Part shown: positions 1-11,237 of the stretch, one piece after another
Position numbering within the stretch: the stretch's first letter is position 1
Layout of the letters: the number at the start of each line of letters is the position of its first letter
Source of the DNA: Symbiodinium natans
Taxonomy: Eukaryota > Sar > Dinophyceae > Suessiales > Symbiodiniaceae
Direction: 5' to 3'
Assembly: GCA_905221605.1 (NCBI GenBank)
Contig: CAJNDS010002666.1
Span: 258,803 to 322,802 of the forward strand
DNA: 64,000 bases
The notes under the pieces: model-generated
The model's input: the letters and a program-made list of their open reading frames with translations, nothing else
Told to the model about the DNA's origin: nothing
Database searches by the model: none
Translations under genes and position numbers: made by a program

Positions 1-129
1 TTAATGGCTCTTGCATGATGTGAGTGTCTCCTTTAAATTATCGATCTTATTTTACTCGAGCCATGTCCCAAACAAGGGACACTCATGCAGAGAACTGAGC
101 ATCCGGGTTCCACAACACCTCCACGCGAG

Positions 130-356
130 GCATGGCTGCGTCCTTCGCCTCGAACATCAAGCTCTGGTTCCACTCCTGCCAAGCCCTGCCAGCAGAGGTC
201 CGACCATCAGGGAGGCTTAGTGTAGGGGAGTGGCTGCGCCGTCACAGTACTGTCACGCATTCCCGGGAAGGTAGAGCTCACGGAAGAGGACCTGGCAAAC
301 ATCGACGTCATGCGCCACGTGGAGCACATCTGCATGTTTGTCTTGCAGCCTGGCAG
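130..356 (+). CDS. Candidate exons of an unidentified gene
   Basis: Two exon-like segments. The first (from 130) follows an AG and reads MAASFASNIKLWFHSC. The second (271-356) follows GGGAAG and reads VELTEEDLANIDVMRHVEHI and onward, with typical protein composition. They may belong with the exon-like segments at 1503-1556, 1942-2070 and 2194-2317. Function unknown; exon borders are guesses. Confidence 0.3.
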
Positions 357-1502
357 TGAACGGTTTTGGCAGTATGGCGGAGAACATGGACAACTCTGAC
401 AACTCTACTGTCGCCGCTCCATTTGGACCCAAGGATTGGCCTCTGGATGCTGTGGATCGGGCGGCTGTGGGCCCAGTTCCGCAAAGATTGTGCAGTGTGC
501 AGAATTGGAACCCCCTCCCCACTTGCCATCAAGCTAAGCCGAGTCAAAAGCTTACCCGAAAGTTGGTTCTGAATGTGAAGGCTATGCAATGTGCTTTGGC
601 GTAGATTGCACGCGCTTTTCTTTCAGCGCAGGCACAGCTTGCAAGGGCAGGTCATGCGGACTATAGTTTTGAGCAGTAGTGACATTCGTATTGCACCATG
701 TGAGTTGCGATCCGTATTTGCAGTGATGTGGTTAGTGGAAGAGCATCCTCACAACATGAAGGGCTTTTGCAGGTTTCAGCACAGAACACAACCCACAACA
801 AGAAAGAACACTATCAAGAACCAATCGCGACTCAACAACTTGCACTTAAGACAGCCTCTCCAGACACTTCTGGGGCCTGAGCTCTGGACCCGGCGCCCAC
901 CCTAAGCCAAGCTAAGTCGCCTCGCTGGAGGTTCAGCTTGATCGCTGTCCGCACTTCTCAGCTGCAGCCTATCCATGGGGTGCAGAGCAGCGTCAGCATC
1001 AAGCTTCAGGCCAGGCATTCGGGACTGACGACCTTAGCAGCTGAGTACGCATTGACCCTCTAAACTTCCCAAACCCCAACCTTGTGCAAATGGTCAGGGC
1101 GCTCCCGCCTCTTCACCCCCCCCCCCTTCCCTCCCACCATGGAGTAAGGGTTTCGGGTTGATCGAAAATCTTTCCGGGGGCGGGGTTCGAACCGGGGAAT
1201 CATGTAGTAGGGTATCAGTTTTTATATTCGGAAGCGTGTTTTTTGCTTGGGTTATTCATTCCATCATCACCCAAGGCCCCAGCATGCAGTTTATTGTTTA
1301 AGGCCTTTAGGGCCTGGAAGGCCTAAAAATCTAGGACAAAGCATCGAAATCCTGAAAGCAGCTGTGCAAGCCTTCTTGAGTCCACATCAGTCCACGAAGC
1401 TCAGCTCGCGGACTGGAGTCACACAACTCTTTTTTCTGTTTTTTGCTTCAGTTCAGAGCCCCAGCCTCTTCGAATTGCAGTCCCAACGCCACAAAGCTGC
1501 AG
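357..1502. other. Stretch without supported gene
   Basis: No convincing exon seen. Short open frames overlap on both strands. There is a C-rich run near 1118-1128 and a tRNA T-arm-like string near 1186-1196 without a complete cloverleaf. Probably intronic or intergenic. Confidence 0.4.
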
Positions 1503-1556
1503 GGCGCCAGCACCAACGGTGCAGCCGCTGTCGGCGCTGCTGGCGCACCTGTCGAG
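1503..1556 (+). CDS. Candidate exon, Ala/Gly-rich linker
   Basis: 54 nt, exactly 18 codons, preceded by CTGCAG and followed by GTGAAC. It reads GASTNGAAAVGAAGAPVE, a flexible low-complexity linker. Assigned to the same unknown + strand gene as the neighbouring segments; inference from position only. Confidence 0.3.
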
Positions 1557-1941
1557 GTGAACTTCCGAATGCTTCTGGCTTTGGAGCATCTTGAGGCTTT
1601 AGGCTTTTGGAAAGCTTGTTTCGTTGAGCCCGACCACAGGGATTGGCACCCAGCCTGTCCGTCGTTGCCGAGCAAGAGAAGAGGAGCAACTTCCCGGCAA
1701 GTTGGGATCTCGGGGTTGGGCTTTGTAAGCTCTCAGCTCGCTCAACGCCCTAAACCCAAACGACCCGGAAAGCATCGGAAAACGTTCCCGCTGCCAACAT
1801 CTCCGAAGTTCTCAGTGAGTCCCCCAACCTCATACCCCAATGAATGATCTGGCGATAGGCTAGACGAAGGGCGGGCCTTTCTTTGAGAGCGGCTATTGGT
1901 TCGATGAGAAGGTTGTCCAGCCATGCTGCAATGCCTGGCAG

Positions 1942-2070
1942 TTTGTGGCGACAGAAGTAGAGTCAGTACCAGTCATTTGGCTTGGCCGTGGCTTTGCCCG
2001 ACTCAGGTACGAAGGGTCGGCCCAGCCTTCTGGTGGCCCTGGGCTATGGTGCGGAGGACAAGGCGAAGTG
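1942..2070 (+). CDS. Candidate internal exon
   Basis: Follows CTGGCAG and reads FVATEVESVPVIWLGRGFAR, then RYEGSAQPSGGPGLWCGGQG. The composition is that of a folded protein. The 3' border is uncertain: GA- and GC-type donors both occur near 2060-2070. No family recognised. Confidence 0.35.
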
Positions 2071-2193
2071 ACAGGCCGGAGAGAGCTTTCGGGTTCAGGG
2101 TTTAAGGCTGTTTTTGGGGTGTCAGAGAGGGGGGGCGGGGGAGGGACTAGAGAATTGACAAAGTACCCTGACAACACCACCGTTCTACGGCAG

Positions 2194-2317
2194 TGAGGTC
2201 GCTTGCATTCGCTGGCCGGTCTGCCGCTTTGCCCCCAAGCAGATACTGTCCAATTGCAGCCAGAACTTTCTGCGAGGACTCGTCGAGAATGCAGAGAAGT
2301 TCCTGAGAATTCTTTAG
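2194..2317 (+). CDS. Candidate terminal exon
   Basis: Starts after ACGGCAG with one leftover base, then 40 codons and TAG. It includes CRFAPKQILSNCSQNFLRGL followed by VENAEKFLRIL. The helical, Leu/Asn-rich character vaguely recalls helical-repeat RNA-binding proteins, but no family can be claimed. Probably the 3' end of the gene whose exons begin near 130. Confidence 0.35.
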
Positions 2318-2654
2318 TACGTGTGTAAGGGCACCAAGGGCACATGTCAGACATCAGACACCGGATGATCACCGTGCCTGATGAACACTTAGGCCAACCC
2401 CGATCAGTGAGGGTTTAGAGAAAGGCCGTTGCAGCCCCAAAGACCCTAAACTGGAGAAAGCGGTTGTGGCCAAACAGCGGATCGGGGCTGGCACAGGAGC
2501 ATGTGAGAAACTGGCAGATGGGGAAAGTTGAAGTCATGCTGTCTGTTGCCAAAAAACCCAAAGATCTCTGTAAAGAAGACGCATGAATCTCAATACCGCG
2601 AAGGCTAACAACAGAGAGGACTGGCGACGCTAGCCAGCTTGACTTTGGCCTGAA

Positions 2655-2846
2655 TTATCCAGATATTGCATGATGCATCTCAACCGTTCTTTTGCTTCTC
2701 CCCCGGTTGAGATTCCTGGGAATTTGGTCCTTGACGTTCTTTGTGGCGTAGAAGTTGGGTTCATGAAGCTGAAAAAGTACATCATTGTAGCGAGCATTAA
2801 GGTTTCTGAGCACAAGGACCGCGCCCGGTTTTTTCTTCGCCATCAT
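2655..2846 (-). CDS. Candidate minus-strand exon or small ORF
   Basis: 63 codons on the minus strand beginning MMAKKKPGAVLVLRNLNARY and continuing NDVLFQLHEPNFYATKNVKD. The composition is more protein-like than the overlapping + strand frame. It may be the downstream part of the minus-strand ORF at 3031-3411. Function unknown. Confidence 0.3.
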   Translation of the reverse strand: MMAKKKPGAVLVLRNLNARYNDVLFQLHEPNFYATKNVKDQIPRNLNRGRSKRTVEMHHAISG

Positions 2847-3030
2847 GGAACATGATGAGCCGACTGCACTGTGCTAAGTGCATATCCGAGTTGAGATTTT
2901 GACAGTCAACAAGCCTTGCGGAAGGCTGACAAGGCGATCATCGGTTCTTCCACTGTAGCGGGGGAGCGGACAGTTCTCCAAGTGCCGGCTGCAGGTTTAC
3001 AACATCGCCTTGGTTGTGTTGAACTCTCGC

Positions 3031-3411
3031 TCAATTCAGGGCTACCGCCGGTTCCGTTTCTGCGGGGCCCTGCTTGCCTGGCTGCATGGTGAGACGATCG
3101 CTCAGAAACCCTTTTCTTAGATTCCACTTTGCATTTCTTAGAATTTTCGTCGCCATTCTAAAGTATTCGCACCAAAGCAAGTCTTCGCATACCCACATTG
3201 TGCAGCAATGTAGATAGAGGGTCATCGCCTGTTTGAATCTGGACGGTCTCACGATGCAGATGAATTCAAGCTCAACGAGCACTTTCATCCTCAAGAGCGT
3301 CAAACGTGTAGGAAAACATCGGCGAGCTAAGTGCCGTGGACTCTGAGGATTTAAGCATGCTGGGCTGAGGCTCTGACATAGGAGCCTGCTCGATCTCGGC
3401 CACCTGGACAT
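3031..3411 (-). CDS. Candidate minus-strand ORF
   Basis: 126 codons. The central part reads RMKVLVELEFICIVRPSRFK and then QAMTLYLHCCTMWVCEDLLW, rich in Cys and hydrophobics and plausibly coding. It ends in AETEPAVALN and a stop. If it and 2655-2846 are real, this is the only minus-strand gene in the window. No family recognised. Confidence 0.25.
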   Translation of the reverse strand: MSRWPRSSRLLCQSLSPACLNPQSPRHLARRCFPTRLTLLRMKVLVELEFICIVRPSRFKQAMTLYLHCCTMWVCEDLLWCEYFRMATKILRNAKWNLRKGFLSDRLTMQPGKQGPAETEPAVALN

Positions 3412-5150
3412 TACGGTTGCCTAGCTATTAGGATCAACGGCAGAACCGCCGACCGCAGCGAACCGCCAAGCGTGACTCTGCTTTTGCGGGAGGATGATGC
3501 ATCACGATGCATCCCCCCCCACCTCGTCGATCGAAAACCTGGCCCGGGCAATCGCTGGCAATGTCTCAGAGTCGCTCCTCTTGTACCTCACCTGCCTAGT
3601 GGGGTCTGGGCCCAGGTCGCCTTGTCGTGCCGCCCGGCAACGCCCTGCGCCGCAAGATGCCGCTGATGGGGGCATCAGAGTCGCAGCAGAAGTCTGATGT
3701 AAGAAAAGCCAGGAGATCGGTGCATTGTGTAAAGACCTAGTTAAGCGCACCGCTCTTGAGAGTTCTTCTGCCGCCATCTTCTGTTGCTGTCTTTTGGGAG
3801 CCCTCCACCTCGACCCGCAACCTCGAAACGAAGAACCCAACAGCAAGTGTGCCAGCAAGTCTGAAGACCCAACCTGTGCAGCACGAGCCCCATTGAGTTT
3901 TGTAGCCCTTCGTCTGGCATGGTCCTGCCGAACTGAGTGGGGTTTCAGCAGAGCCTCCCCACTAAATCCACTAAGTGCCACAGGCACGGATGCCATTGGA
4001 GTGCTTGCGCGAGCCATGGCCCCGCGGAAGCTCGCAGACGCTTCGGTTGACTTAGCGCCTTGGCCCTCCACACAAAAGGGCCCAAAGAAGGGGTTCAAAG
4101 CGGGCGTTCTAGTGTCGAGAGTCTGTCCTTTTACTATGCCTATCTGTGAGCGCACTATGGTGTTGGCACCACGCGGCACCGTGGAAACTTGGGGGGCCTG
4201 GCCCAGAGCTCTCTCGGCTCGATGCGACCCTGACCCCCCCCCCCCCCGATAGCTTCTTTGGAGTTCTCAAAATCTCGAGTGTTCGTGAGAGCATCATCCG
4301 CGCCCACGCTGTCTGTGCAGTTTCTCTGCAGTTTATTTGCTGGCTTCTCTACTGCGCACGGCCCCGGCTGCTGAAGGGAGATGTGGAACCACATGACCCA
4401 TGATGTCGCCACAGTCCTGCTGCGACGTGTTGGCTTCAGCTGGTGGTAGGTATCCCTGCTGTGCCCCAGGACCCAAGAATGTTGCAGTGTTTTTCTTTGG
4501 GATGTACTTTCAGGTTTTTGAATATAATGCCACTGTATGAAACGAATACTACTAGTAAACAAATCACGAATACCTAAGCACGGCACATATTCAAACAAAT
4601 TGAATGGCGGTATAATCTCTCCGCCGTCACGGTCATGTTTTGGTCTGGTACGGTAGAGGGCGGCCAAAATGCTAGGACTGGCGGAGCTCTGCTCCACTGA
4701 CTCATATTTTTGTTTTTTTTTGTGGGGGGGGGGAGGGCTCATCACCTTTACTTTCCTCCTGCTGTGGAAGCCGTCGGTGTTGGGGTTTGCAAATCCAGAT
4801 TTGCCATCAGCGTGTTTGTTGTTTGGAGTCTCGTTTTGGGTGCAGGGTTTCGTGGTGTCCTGTCAGCTGCAGGTGCCGTCGGAGGATGTGCAACCGGTGT
4901 GCTGCTCCTCCAGCCACTCGTCCCCAAGCCCAAAAGCTCTCCATGGGTTCCCCTATGGGGGCTGCTGCTTGAACTTCACCCGAAGAAGTTCTTTCGAGTC
5001 TGAAGGTCGAGAGCTTGCTCGGGAGATGGATGGGTGCCTTGGTCTTCGGTTTCAAGTCCATGCAGTCGGCTCTGCCCTGTAGGCCCTTCTGTGCAACGAA
5101 CACCCTCAAGGCATCTCAAGGCTGAGCCTTCTTTTCTCTGCTAACAAAGG
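3412..5150. other. Stretch without supported gene
   Basis: Long open frames overlap on both strands (for example 3502-4179 minus and 3725-4252 plus), as expected from GC-rich DNA poor in stops. A 17-nt C run lies at 4233-4249 and a G run near 4724-4733. An alanine/valine-rich frame at 4760-4960 could hide an exon, but its borders are not clear. Confidence 0.4.
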
Positions 5151-5226
5151 CTGCAGCGGTCGCTTGACAAGCGCGACGCCGCTCGGATGGCAATGGAGAG
5201 CCAACAGCGGGAGGCGAAGCGAAGCT
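5151..5226 (+). CDS. Candidate exon, charged helix
   Basis: Follows ACAAAG and reads LQRSLDKRDAARMAMESQQR then EAKRS and a stop at 5226-5228. The strongly charged heptad-like character suggests a coiled coil. First of a series of + strand exon-like segments running to 9665. Function unknown. Confidence 0.35.
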
Positions 5227-5320
5227 GAGACATGAGACAACATGAGACAGATGAAACGCGCAAAGCCGCCCCCTGCCCTCATGATTTGTGAACGTATTGA
5301 GATACAATGGCCTAGATGAG

Positions 5321-5425
5321 TCGAGGACTGGGCGGCGCGCTGCCGCTCCTTGAAAAGGTTGCAGGGCCTGGCTGCCTGGCCGAACATTGCCAAAACCTGG
5401 GAGAAGGGGCTTCCAGCTCACGGCG
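5321..5425 (+). CDS. Candidate exon
   Basis: After GATGAG the frame reads EDWAARCRSLKRLQGLAAWP and then NIAKTWEKGLPAHG. The mix of Trp and basic residues looks coding. The 3' border is uncertain. Likely the same gene as the 5151 segment. Confidence 0.4.
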
Positions 5426-5670
5426 TCAAAAAACCTCAAAAATAGAACTAGGACCGGTAGGACAAACGAAACCGAATTCGTGATTTCGGGCGCGGCGGCT
5501 CACGAATGGCACGTGTGTCACCGTGTGATGTTGTCTTCACATCTGAGAGATCTTAGGTGCTGGGCAGTGCCCAGCTTGAGGGCTTCGCACCAGCGGTGCT
5601 CAGGCTGCGGGAAGTCCTTCTGGCACAGGCAGCGGCCTTGCATGCCCTTGAAGTTTCTGGAAAAAGCTCT

Positions 5671-5790
5671 TCTTGCATCATCTTGCCGAATTCCTGAACC
5701 TTGCCGAACGCTGTCGCCACCTGGGTCGCCTTGTCAGGTCACAGATCTGCGTTCGGCGCTGGTGCGCGAGGCTTTGGAGATCCGGTGCAG
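5671..5790 (+). CDS. Candidate exon(s), two frames
   Basis: Two overlapping possibilities. 5671-5737 reads LHHLAEFLNLAERCRHLGRL and ends before GTCACA. 5738-5790, after TTGTCAG, reads VTDLRSALVREALEIRC and ends before GCCACG, a GC donor. Both look helical; they cannot both be translated without an intron between them. Confidence 0.3.
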
Positions 5791-6921
5791 GCCACGTGCG
5801 CCTTTTTTTGCTACTCAGCTGCTGTTTGCCAGGCATGCGTGGCTCTGCGGCTGCTAGCTGAGGCGTCACCCGGCTTGTCAAGGACCACCCCGGGACCCCC
5901 CCACCGACAGCACGCGTCAGAGAGAACATTAGATGATATTAGATGAGAGGAGAATCCAATTTGTCATGTCAAGGTTTGGCATCGAGATCGAAGTCCTGGC
6001 TGCTTCCGCTCTTGCAGTCGCCTGTTACAAAATGCGTCGGAATCGGTAAAGTCTACTCACCTGCGCCGGCTGTGGCATGTCAAGCCCACAACAGTGTCAC
6101 CCCGCGAGGTATTGATGCGCAGCACGTCAGTCACAATCTTGGTCATAGCGGAGAGCTGCCGCCTGATTGCAAACCCGAGTGAGGCTCTGAGGCTCAGCAA
6201 TAAAGCTTGTTAAAAAGATGCACTTCTGTACTCAAGCCCTGCGTCGGCAAAGCTTCACTCACTGCTGATTCTCACAGCGGAACTCAGGCTTCCGCTGTGC
6301 TTGTGCCATTGTTCGAGCCTGTCACGCCCCACGTGTGGTGCAGGCACACGGGTACATGCTGCTTTCGTTTGCGCCTTGAGACACTTGTTGTCGTGCTTGA
6401 TTTGACGTGCCCGTTGTTAGTGTTTTTGCCGCCGATTTGTAGACACTTGGGCATTGCTAAGTAGTGGTTGGTTTGGGGTGGCCTTTGAGAAGGCGCTTCT
6501 GGAGCCAGTGAGCCTTGGCACATGAATGGGAAAGCGTCCGGTCTCTGCACGCTCGACACTGTTAGCTCTGCTTGCGCAGTTTCTGAGGAATGCCCGAAGT
6601 GGAGTGCAGCGCCATCGCGGCCTACAGGACACGATAGGGGATGCACATAATGGACGTTAGCTGTAGTCCGACTGTCCACAGAATGTCTAGTCACCCTAAA
6701 AACCTCTGTGTTCAATCGATTTCTGCTTTTGCTATTTTGGAGGCTCTCCTTGTGGCGCTGCAGACCCATCCGACGGAGCGTCTCGAGCGCTCGGCAGAGC
6801 TGCTGCAGAAGGCCCCTCTTCTCCACTCTTCTCCACTCTGCTGGACAAGCTCGCACTACCTCGCGTTTTTACTCGAGAGATCCTCTTGGAGCCCTGGCCG
6901 ATGACGACAAAAAGACTTAAG

Positions 6922-6987
6922 GCCATTCGGGATGGCCTCGAAGACGCTCGGGAGGAGGCGCGAGACATTGTGCGAGCTTCGGGGAAG
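6922..6987 (+). CDS. Candidate exon, charged helix
   Basis: After CTTAAG the frame reads AIRDGLEDAREEARDIVRAS then GK. This is an amphipathic, coiled-coil-like helix. Further member of the 5.1-9.7 kb exon series. Confidence 0.4.
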
Positions 6988-7091
6988 ACGTGCGATGGAA
7001 GCAAAGAGCAATGACGACACAGTGCCCATCAGTGGGCCACGAGGGAAAGAGGGTCCGAAGAGTTTGTCTGCAGCAACCGCCACGCGGCCAG

Positions 7092-7142
7092 GTCCGCGCC
7101 TCGGCCCGGCAATGCTTCTGGGCCTTCACTCAGAAGTTCGAG
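7092..7142 (+). CDS. Candidate exon
   Basis: 51 nt, 17 codons, preceded by GGCCAG and followed by GCGTGC, a GC donor like those of the centrin genes. Reads VRASARQCFWAFTQKFE. Good borders and good composition; function unknown. Confidence 0.4.
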
Positions 7143-7453
7143 GCGTGCAATTTACAGAAGAGTGCTTGATTATCACTAGTGACTAGTGTTTCTCTTGGAT
7201 CTATCGACCTTCGTCATTGGGATGCTGTCGTGCATGAGCCTTTGTTGACACCAAGTTGATGACATGTGACTCTTGCATCCTAATTTTGAACACCTACCTC
7301 TAAGGACTGCAGCACTTGCTTTCCGGTGTTCCAAGTTATGGGAGTCTTTTCCTCACGCCGTATAAGAGTAGTATGAGGTACGAGTACAGGGCACATTCGA
7401 GGCGTGTCCTGTTTGTTGCACGCTGGCGCGCCAGACTGGACCCGTTTGTGCAG

Positions 7454-7494
7454 GAACGCGGTCTCCGATTCCTGGCCTTATTGGATGCTGGGAG
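7454..7494 (+). CDS. Candidate exon
   Basis: Preceded by TGTGCAG and followed by GCCTGG, reading ERGLRFLALLDAGR. The frame stays open upstream (RLDPFVQ), so the true 5' border may lie farther left. Confidence 0.3.
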
Positions 7495-8890
7495 GCCTGG
7501 TGCCCACGAAGTCACCCTACAGGCATGAGCAGGCTGTTCTACTGCGTGTCATGAGCCAGCGCACAAACACACACCGAAAGTCAAAACCTTGAGGGAGCTT
7601 TCCCAGAGCTGTCATGGGAGCCCCAAATGGCAAGCGGCAAGCTGTGGAAAAAGGTTCGTATTTGTGTTCCAGGCAGCGCCAGCTCAAGGCTGAGGCGCCC
7701 GCAGGCGGCAGGTTGCATGCAGGCAAAGGGTTTTGGGGATGTCAAGGGTTTTGAGGGTTTGGGGGCTTTTGATGAAGCTTTTATGGGCTTACGAATTGAG
7801 GGGGTCTTTTTGGCTGTCTCCGTTAGGTTCAGTGATGTGCCAGAGTTCTTGCCTTGCCGGGCCTGGTCTGTGGATGGCGAAGCTTCAAACCTCTTGGTCC
7901 ATGCCGGCACGGAATCAATGTGCACCTGTGCGTTGGGTTATTGCTCCACCTGCGTAGCTGCAAACGCTGCGCGGGTGCACGACACCGAAGGCGGCGCGCA
8001 AGACTGATCCCAGATATCTTCGTCCTTAGCCCTCCGGAAACCTGCAGGCGCGCCAGCGAGCGCGGCCAAGGCGCGCGCCAGGCCTACGGCCCAGGGGAAT
8101 CCGGAGCCGAACAAGAGAGCCGAAGCCCCACCAAGCCCAAACCGCAACTTACTATCCTGACCAAGCAAGGTAAACTCCAAACTCCCGAAGCCCTCGACCC
8201 CCGAAGAAAGCCCTGAGCCCCTGAAACCCAGGGGGCCCTCCGCAAACCTCACCTCGACCTTCTCCTATAACCCAACCCCTTCACCAACCGCCCCTGGAGT
8301 GTTCGAAAGGTCTGCCTCGCAGAAGCGCATGGAGCCCGAGGCAGGGCGGACCTCGGCATGAAAGGTTTACAGGGGCTGGAGTTTTGAAAGGGTGTTTTGA
8401 GGGCTTATAAACCTGTTTTCAGGCACTTGTAGATTTTTTAAAGGCGCTTTCTGTGTCAGTGCGTCTTGTTCCAGACACATCAAACCGTTCAACCATCCTT
8501 GTGCAGTATCCTGTGGTAAACGCAACCTAGATTCAGACGGGTGCTTTAGGGTTTTGTTTAGGATTTGGGGAGGTAGGGATCGGTGCGCGAAACATGCTGA
8601 TACAGATTTTAGCATGTACGCCTTGGCATTGGCAAACCTGAAACAGGCTCTTCGGCCACCGCTGCATCCTGGCAAAATGAAAGCTTGAGAACGGTGACAT
8701 AGCTCCAAAGCCAAAATGATGTGGCGAGCGGTGGGCCAAGGGCTGACGTGACGACTGCCAAGTCACAGGACAAGAGGCGTGTTCCTACGTGTCAGTACTG
8801 GCATCACATTATACAAGCCCGTGCCTGCAGGATGCCTAGTCACCTAGTCAATCCCGCGCGGTTGTGATTTGGAGCTCTTAAGCAGTTGCC
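7495..8890. other. Stretch without clear exons
   Basis: Probable intron material of the 5.1-9.7 kb gene. It is rich in G/T runs of the GGGTTTTGGGG type (7725-7800) and in CCCAAACC-like tracts (8120-8290). No border-supported exon found. Confidence 0.35.
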
Positions 8891-9040
8891 ATGTTGCAGT
8901 TTGTCGAGGAGGTTGCTCAGATCAGCCTCCCACAAGCTGATGCTCAAGGACATCAGCTACGGCAGCGACAACAGCTTAAGCATGTTGCCTGTTGGTGCAA
9001 AGCTTGCGGCTACTGCCCGTTGACTTTTCGTGATTGCTGA
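8891..9040 (+). CDS. Small ORF with cysteine cluster
   Basis: 49 codons from ATG. Begins MLQFVEEVAQISLPQADAQG and ends VACWCKACGYCPLTFRDC before TGA. The four cysteines spaced C-x-C-x2-C-x2-C could bind a metal. It may be an exon of the surrounding gene rather than a separate gene. Confidence 0.3.
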   Translation: MLQFVEEVAQISLPQADAQGHQLRQRQQLKHVACWCKACGYCPLTFRDC

Positions 9041-9255
9041 GGTCGTATTCTTTGGTTACAGACTTGCAACGTGCAGGGTTTGCAGGAGCCGCAGCCAGCT
9101 CCAGAGCCGAGCGACACGCCAGAACAGCGGAGAGGCTCAGCAGCCACGTGCATGTACCATGTGATGCAATATGTTCGCTTGAAACATCTTGAAACCGAAG
9201 GTTTTTTTGCCACCCTTCTTTTTGTAGTTCCAGTTGTCATGGGCTATTTAGCTCA

Positions 9256-9362
9256 GGAGAGCTGGCCAGCGAGTTCCAGCCGCCACCGCGGCTGCCATCT
9301 GAGCCCGAAGCGGAGCCTCGCGGGCTGGAGGCGTGGACCTGGAGCGAAAGCATGCTAACAGC
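9256..9362 (+). CDS. Candidate exon, Pro/Glu-rich
   Basis: After CTCAG the frame reads ELASEFQPPPRLPSEPEAEP then RGLEAWTWSESMLT. The Pro/Glu bias matches 9426-9473 and 9582-9665, so these look like parts of one disordered region. Confidence 0.4.
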
Positions 9363-9425
9363 ATGCCAAAGCAACCTCCCATATTGCCACAGATTGTCCC
9401 ACACTGTCCCCATGCTTCGCGGCAG

Positions 9426-9473
9426 GAGCCTTGGCCGGCTCCGCAGCCGGAGCCCCCGGTGGAGTGTGGGAAG
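9426..9473 (+). CDS. Candidate exon, Pro-rich
   Basis: 48 nt, 16 codons, preceded by CGGCAG and followed by GCAGCA, a GC donor. Reads EPWPAPQPEPPVECGK. Clean borders on both sides. Confidence 0.4.
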
Positions 9474-9581
9474 GCAGCACCCTAGTTACCCGAGTTGAAC
9501 CCAGTCATCAGCAGCACCGGCTGACGGAGTCACAGGGTTGGGAAGAGTGACCTGACCAAACGGGGTTCGGAATTTCTTCAG

Positions 9582-9665
9582 GCGCAGCCGCCACCCTCCA
9601 TGGAACACCTGGTGAATGTCTGCCTCGGAGGCGGCGATGCCGCTGCCGTGGGCTTACAGAAGTGA
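9582..9665 (+). CDS. Candidate terminal exon
   Basis: Follows TTCTTCAG and reads AQPPPSMEHLVNVCLGGGDA then AAVGLQK and TGA. Good polypyrimidine acceptor. The sequence becomes AT-rich after about 9890, consistent with a gene end. Probably the 3' end of the 5.1-9.7 kb gene. Confidence 0.4.
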   Translation, partial: AQPPPSMEHLVNVCLGGGDAAAVGLQK

Positions 9666-10634
9666 CATTGCGACATCAGTGCCTTGCAAATCCTTGTCCA
9701 TCCCTTTGCAACTTGGACAGAGGCAGATGTTGTGTCCATGTGTGCCCCAAGCATGTCCTGCAAACGAGGGCCTCGTGGCCGTGCTCCAGCCGGACCAGCA
9801 CCTTGGACCTCGAAGCGTTTTGGGACCGGGCTGCGGCGCGGCAACAAAAACAATGAAGCAACCCAGGCTAGCTGCAACATTTTTGCCAATACTGTTCAAG
9901 CCTCACGACTGAGCAACCAATAGAACAAAAATTAACAATAACAACTAGACCAAGGATGCGACTAATAAACAAACAAGAAACTCAAATAATACTTGACGCA
10001 TTATTCGCATTACTTCTCCTCCTCGTCCTCGTCGTCGTCGTCGTCGTTGAAGTAGTACAAATAATATCAGGGCACAATGATTTGTAGAAGCAATGTAACC
10101 GTACTAGTATCAACGTCGTAGTAGAACACTTTCCGAAGCCTTCCGAGGCCCCAGGCACGACCCAAGGCCTCGCACGCGCTGCGCGCTCTGCACACGGCGC
10201 TGCTGGAGGCTCCGTGGTGGGAGTGGGCCGACTGCAGTCCGTATTTCGTGGTTATGATGATGGTTAACGGTTAACGGTTTAAGCTCTTGTAAGTGATTGT
10301 GATGATGATGGTGAGGATGGTTGATGAAATAGTAAGCGTAGGTGGTGGTGGGAGACTTCAACCATTTTTCGGTTGTTGCTATCATGGCTATCTTATTGTT
10401 TGGAATTGTTTGGATTGTTTCGTGCTATATAGTTGGCAATTGGCATGTCGATCATGACTGTATGATGGCGATGACGAAGACGAGGATGAGGATGATTCTT
10501 GATTTTGTTGTTAGCTTTCCTACGTTTATATAATTAGTGCACTACATGGACATGTACCAATTGCTGCACTATTATTGGACCAGCCCCAAACCAACTAGTT
10601 CGCCTTCCTCTTTACTTCCTACGCGCCAAGTTTT
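9666..10634. other. Intergenic, simple-sequence-rich
   Basis: AT-rich from about 9890. Holds a short CGT/CCT run at 10018-10047 and degenerate GATGATG motifs at 10250-10500. No exon supported; His-rich minus-strand frames here are low-complexity artefacts. Confidence 0.4.
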
Positions 10635-11237
10635 GTGGGGCCAGCAAAGACATGCTTTCCACAAGTAAGAAAGGCATGATTTCCACAAGTTTTTTGGAGT
10701 TGCAGAACCCATGTGTTCCACTGCCACAGGCCAGTTTTCCACCAGGTTTTGGGGCTAAACAACAAAGTTGTCCACATGCTTTAGGGCCTTAGGGCAAGCT
10801 AAAGGGCAAGCCAAAGGTAAGTTTTCCACCAGGTTTTGGGGCTTCAGAGCAATGGTTTTCACATGCTTTCGGAAACGATGTGGGCAGGTTGTGGAAAGTA
10901 TGTGGACAGGTTGCGGAAAGGTCGCGGACAAGTTGTCGCAAGGATGTGGAAATGCTTGTAGAATGGTACCATGTAATTGTCCGCCCTGTGCAGAATGACC
11001 TTTGCCACACATTGCCTTGCGTTCCTTGGTCCCCCGCTTCTGTTTATTCGCCATGTGACGACACTATGATCTCACAGATTCTGGGACCTTGTCCACACAG
11101 ACGTGCCTGACACGGTCTCTGCGTTCCGCACGTCACGACACTATGTCCATGCATGTGCGCCTGATGCTCTGTGTTCCCCGTGGTGTGTTTTCCACACGGA
11201 ATATGTTGCCACAATTCTCGGGCCAGGCTTGGCATGT
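10635..11237. repeat. Degenerate TTTTCCAC-motif repeats
   Basis: Imperfect repeats built on TTTTCCACAAG and CACCAGGTTTTGGGGC (10640-10870), changing to the opposite-strand motif GTGGAAAG/GTGGACAGG from about 10880. Adjacent to the 44-bp minisatellite. No gene supported. Confidence 0.5.

Noticed and set aside
1150-1212. tRNA-like T arm (GGTTCGAACC)
   Set aside because: No matching acceptor stem, D arm or anticodon arm could be built on either strand.
3502-4179. 225-codon minus-strand frame
   Set aside because: Overlaps an open + strand frame of similar length; GC-rich, stop-poor DNA is the simpler explanation.
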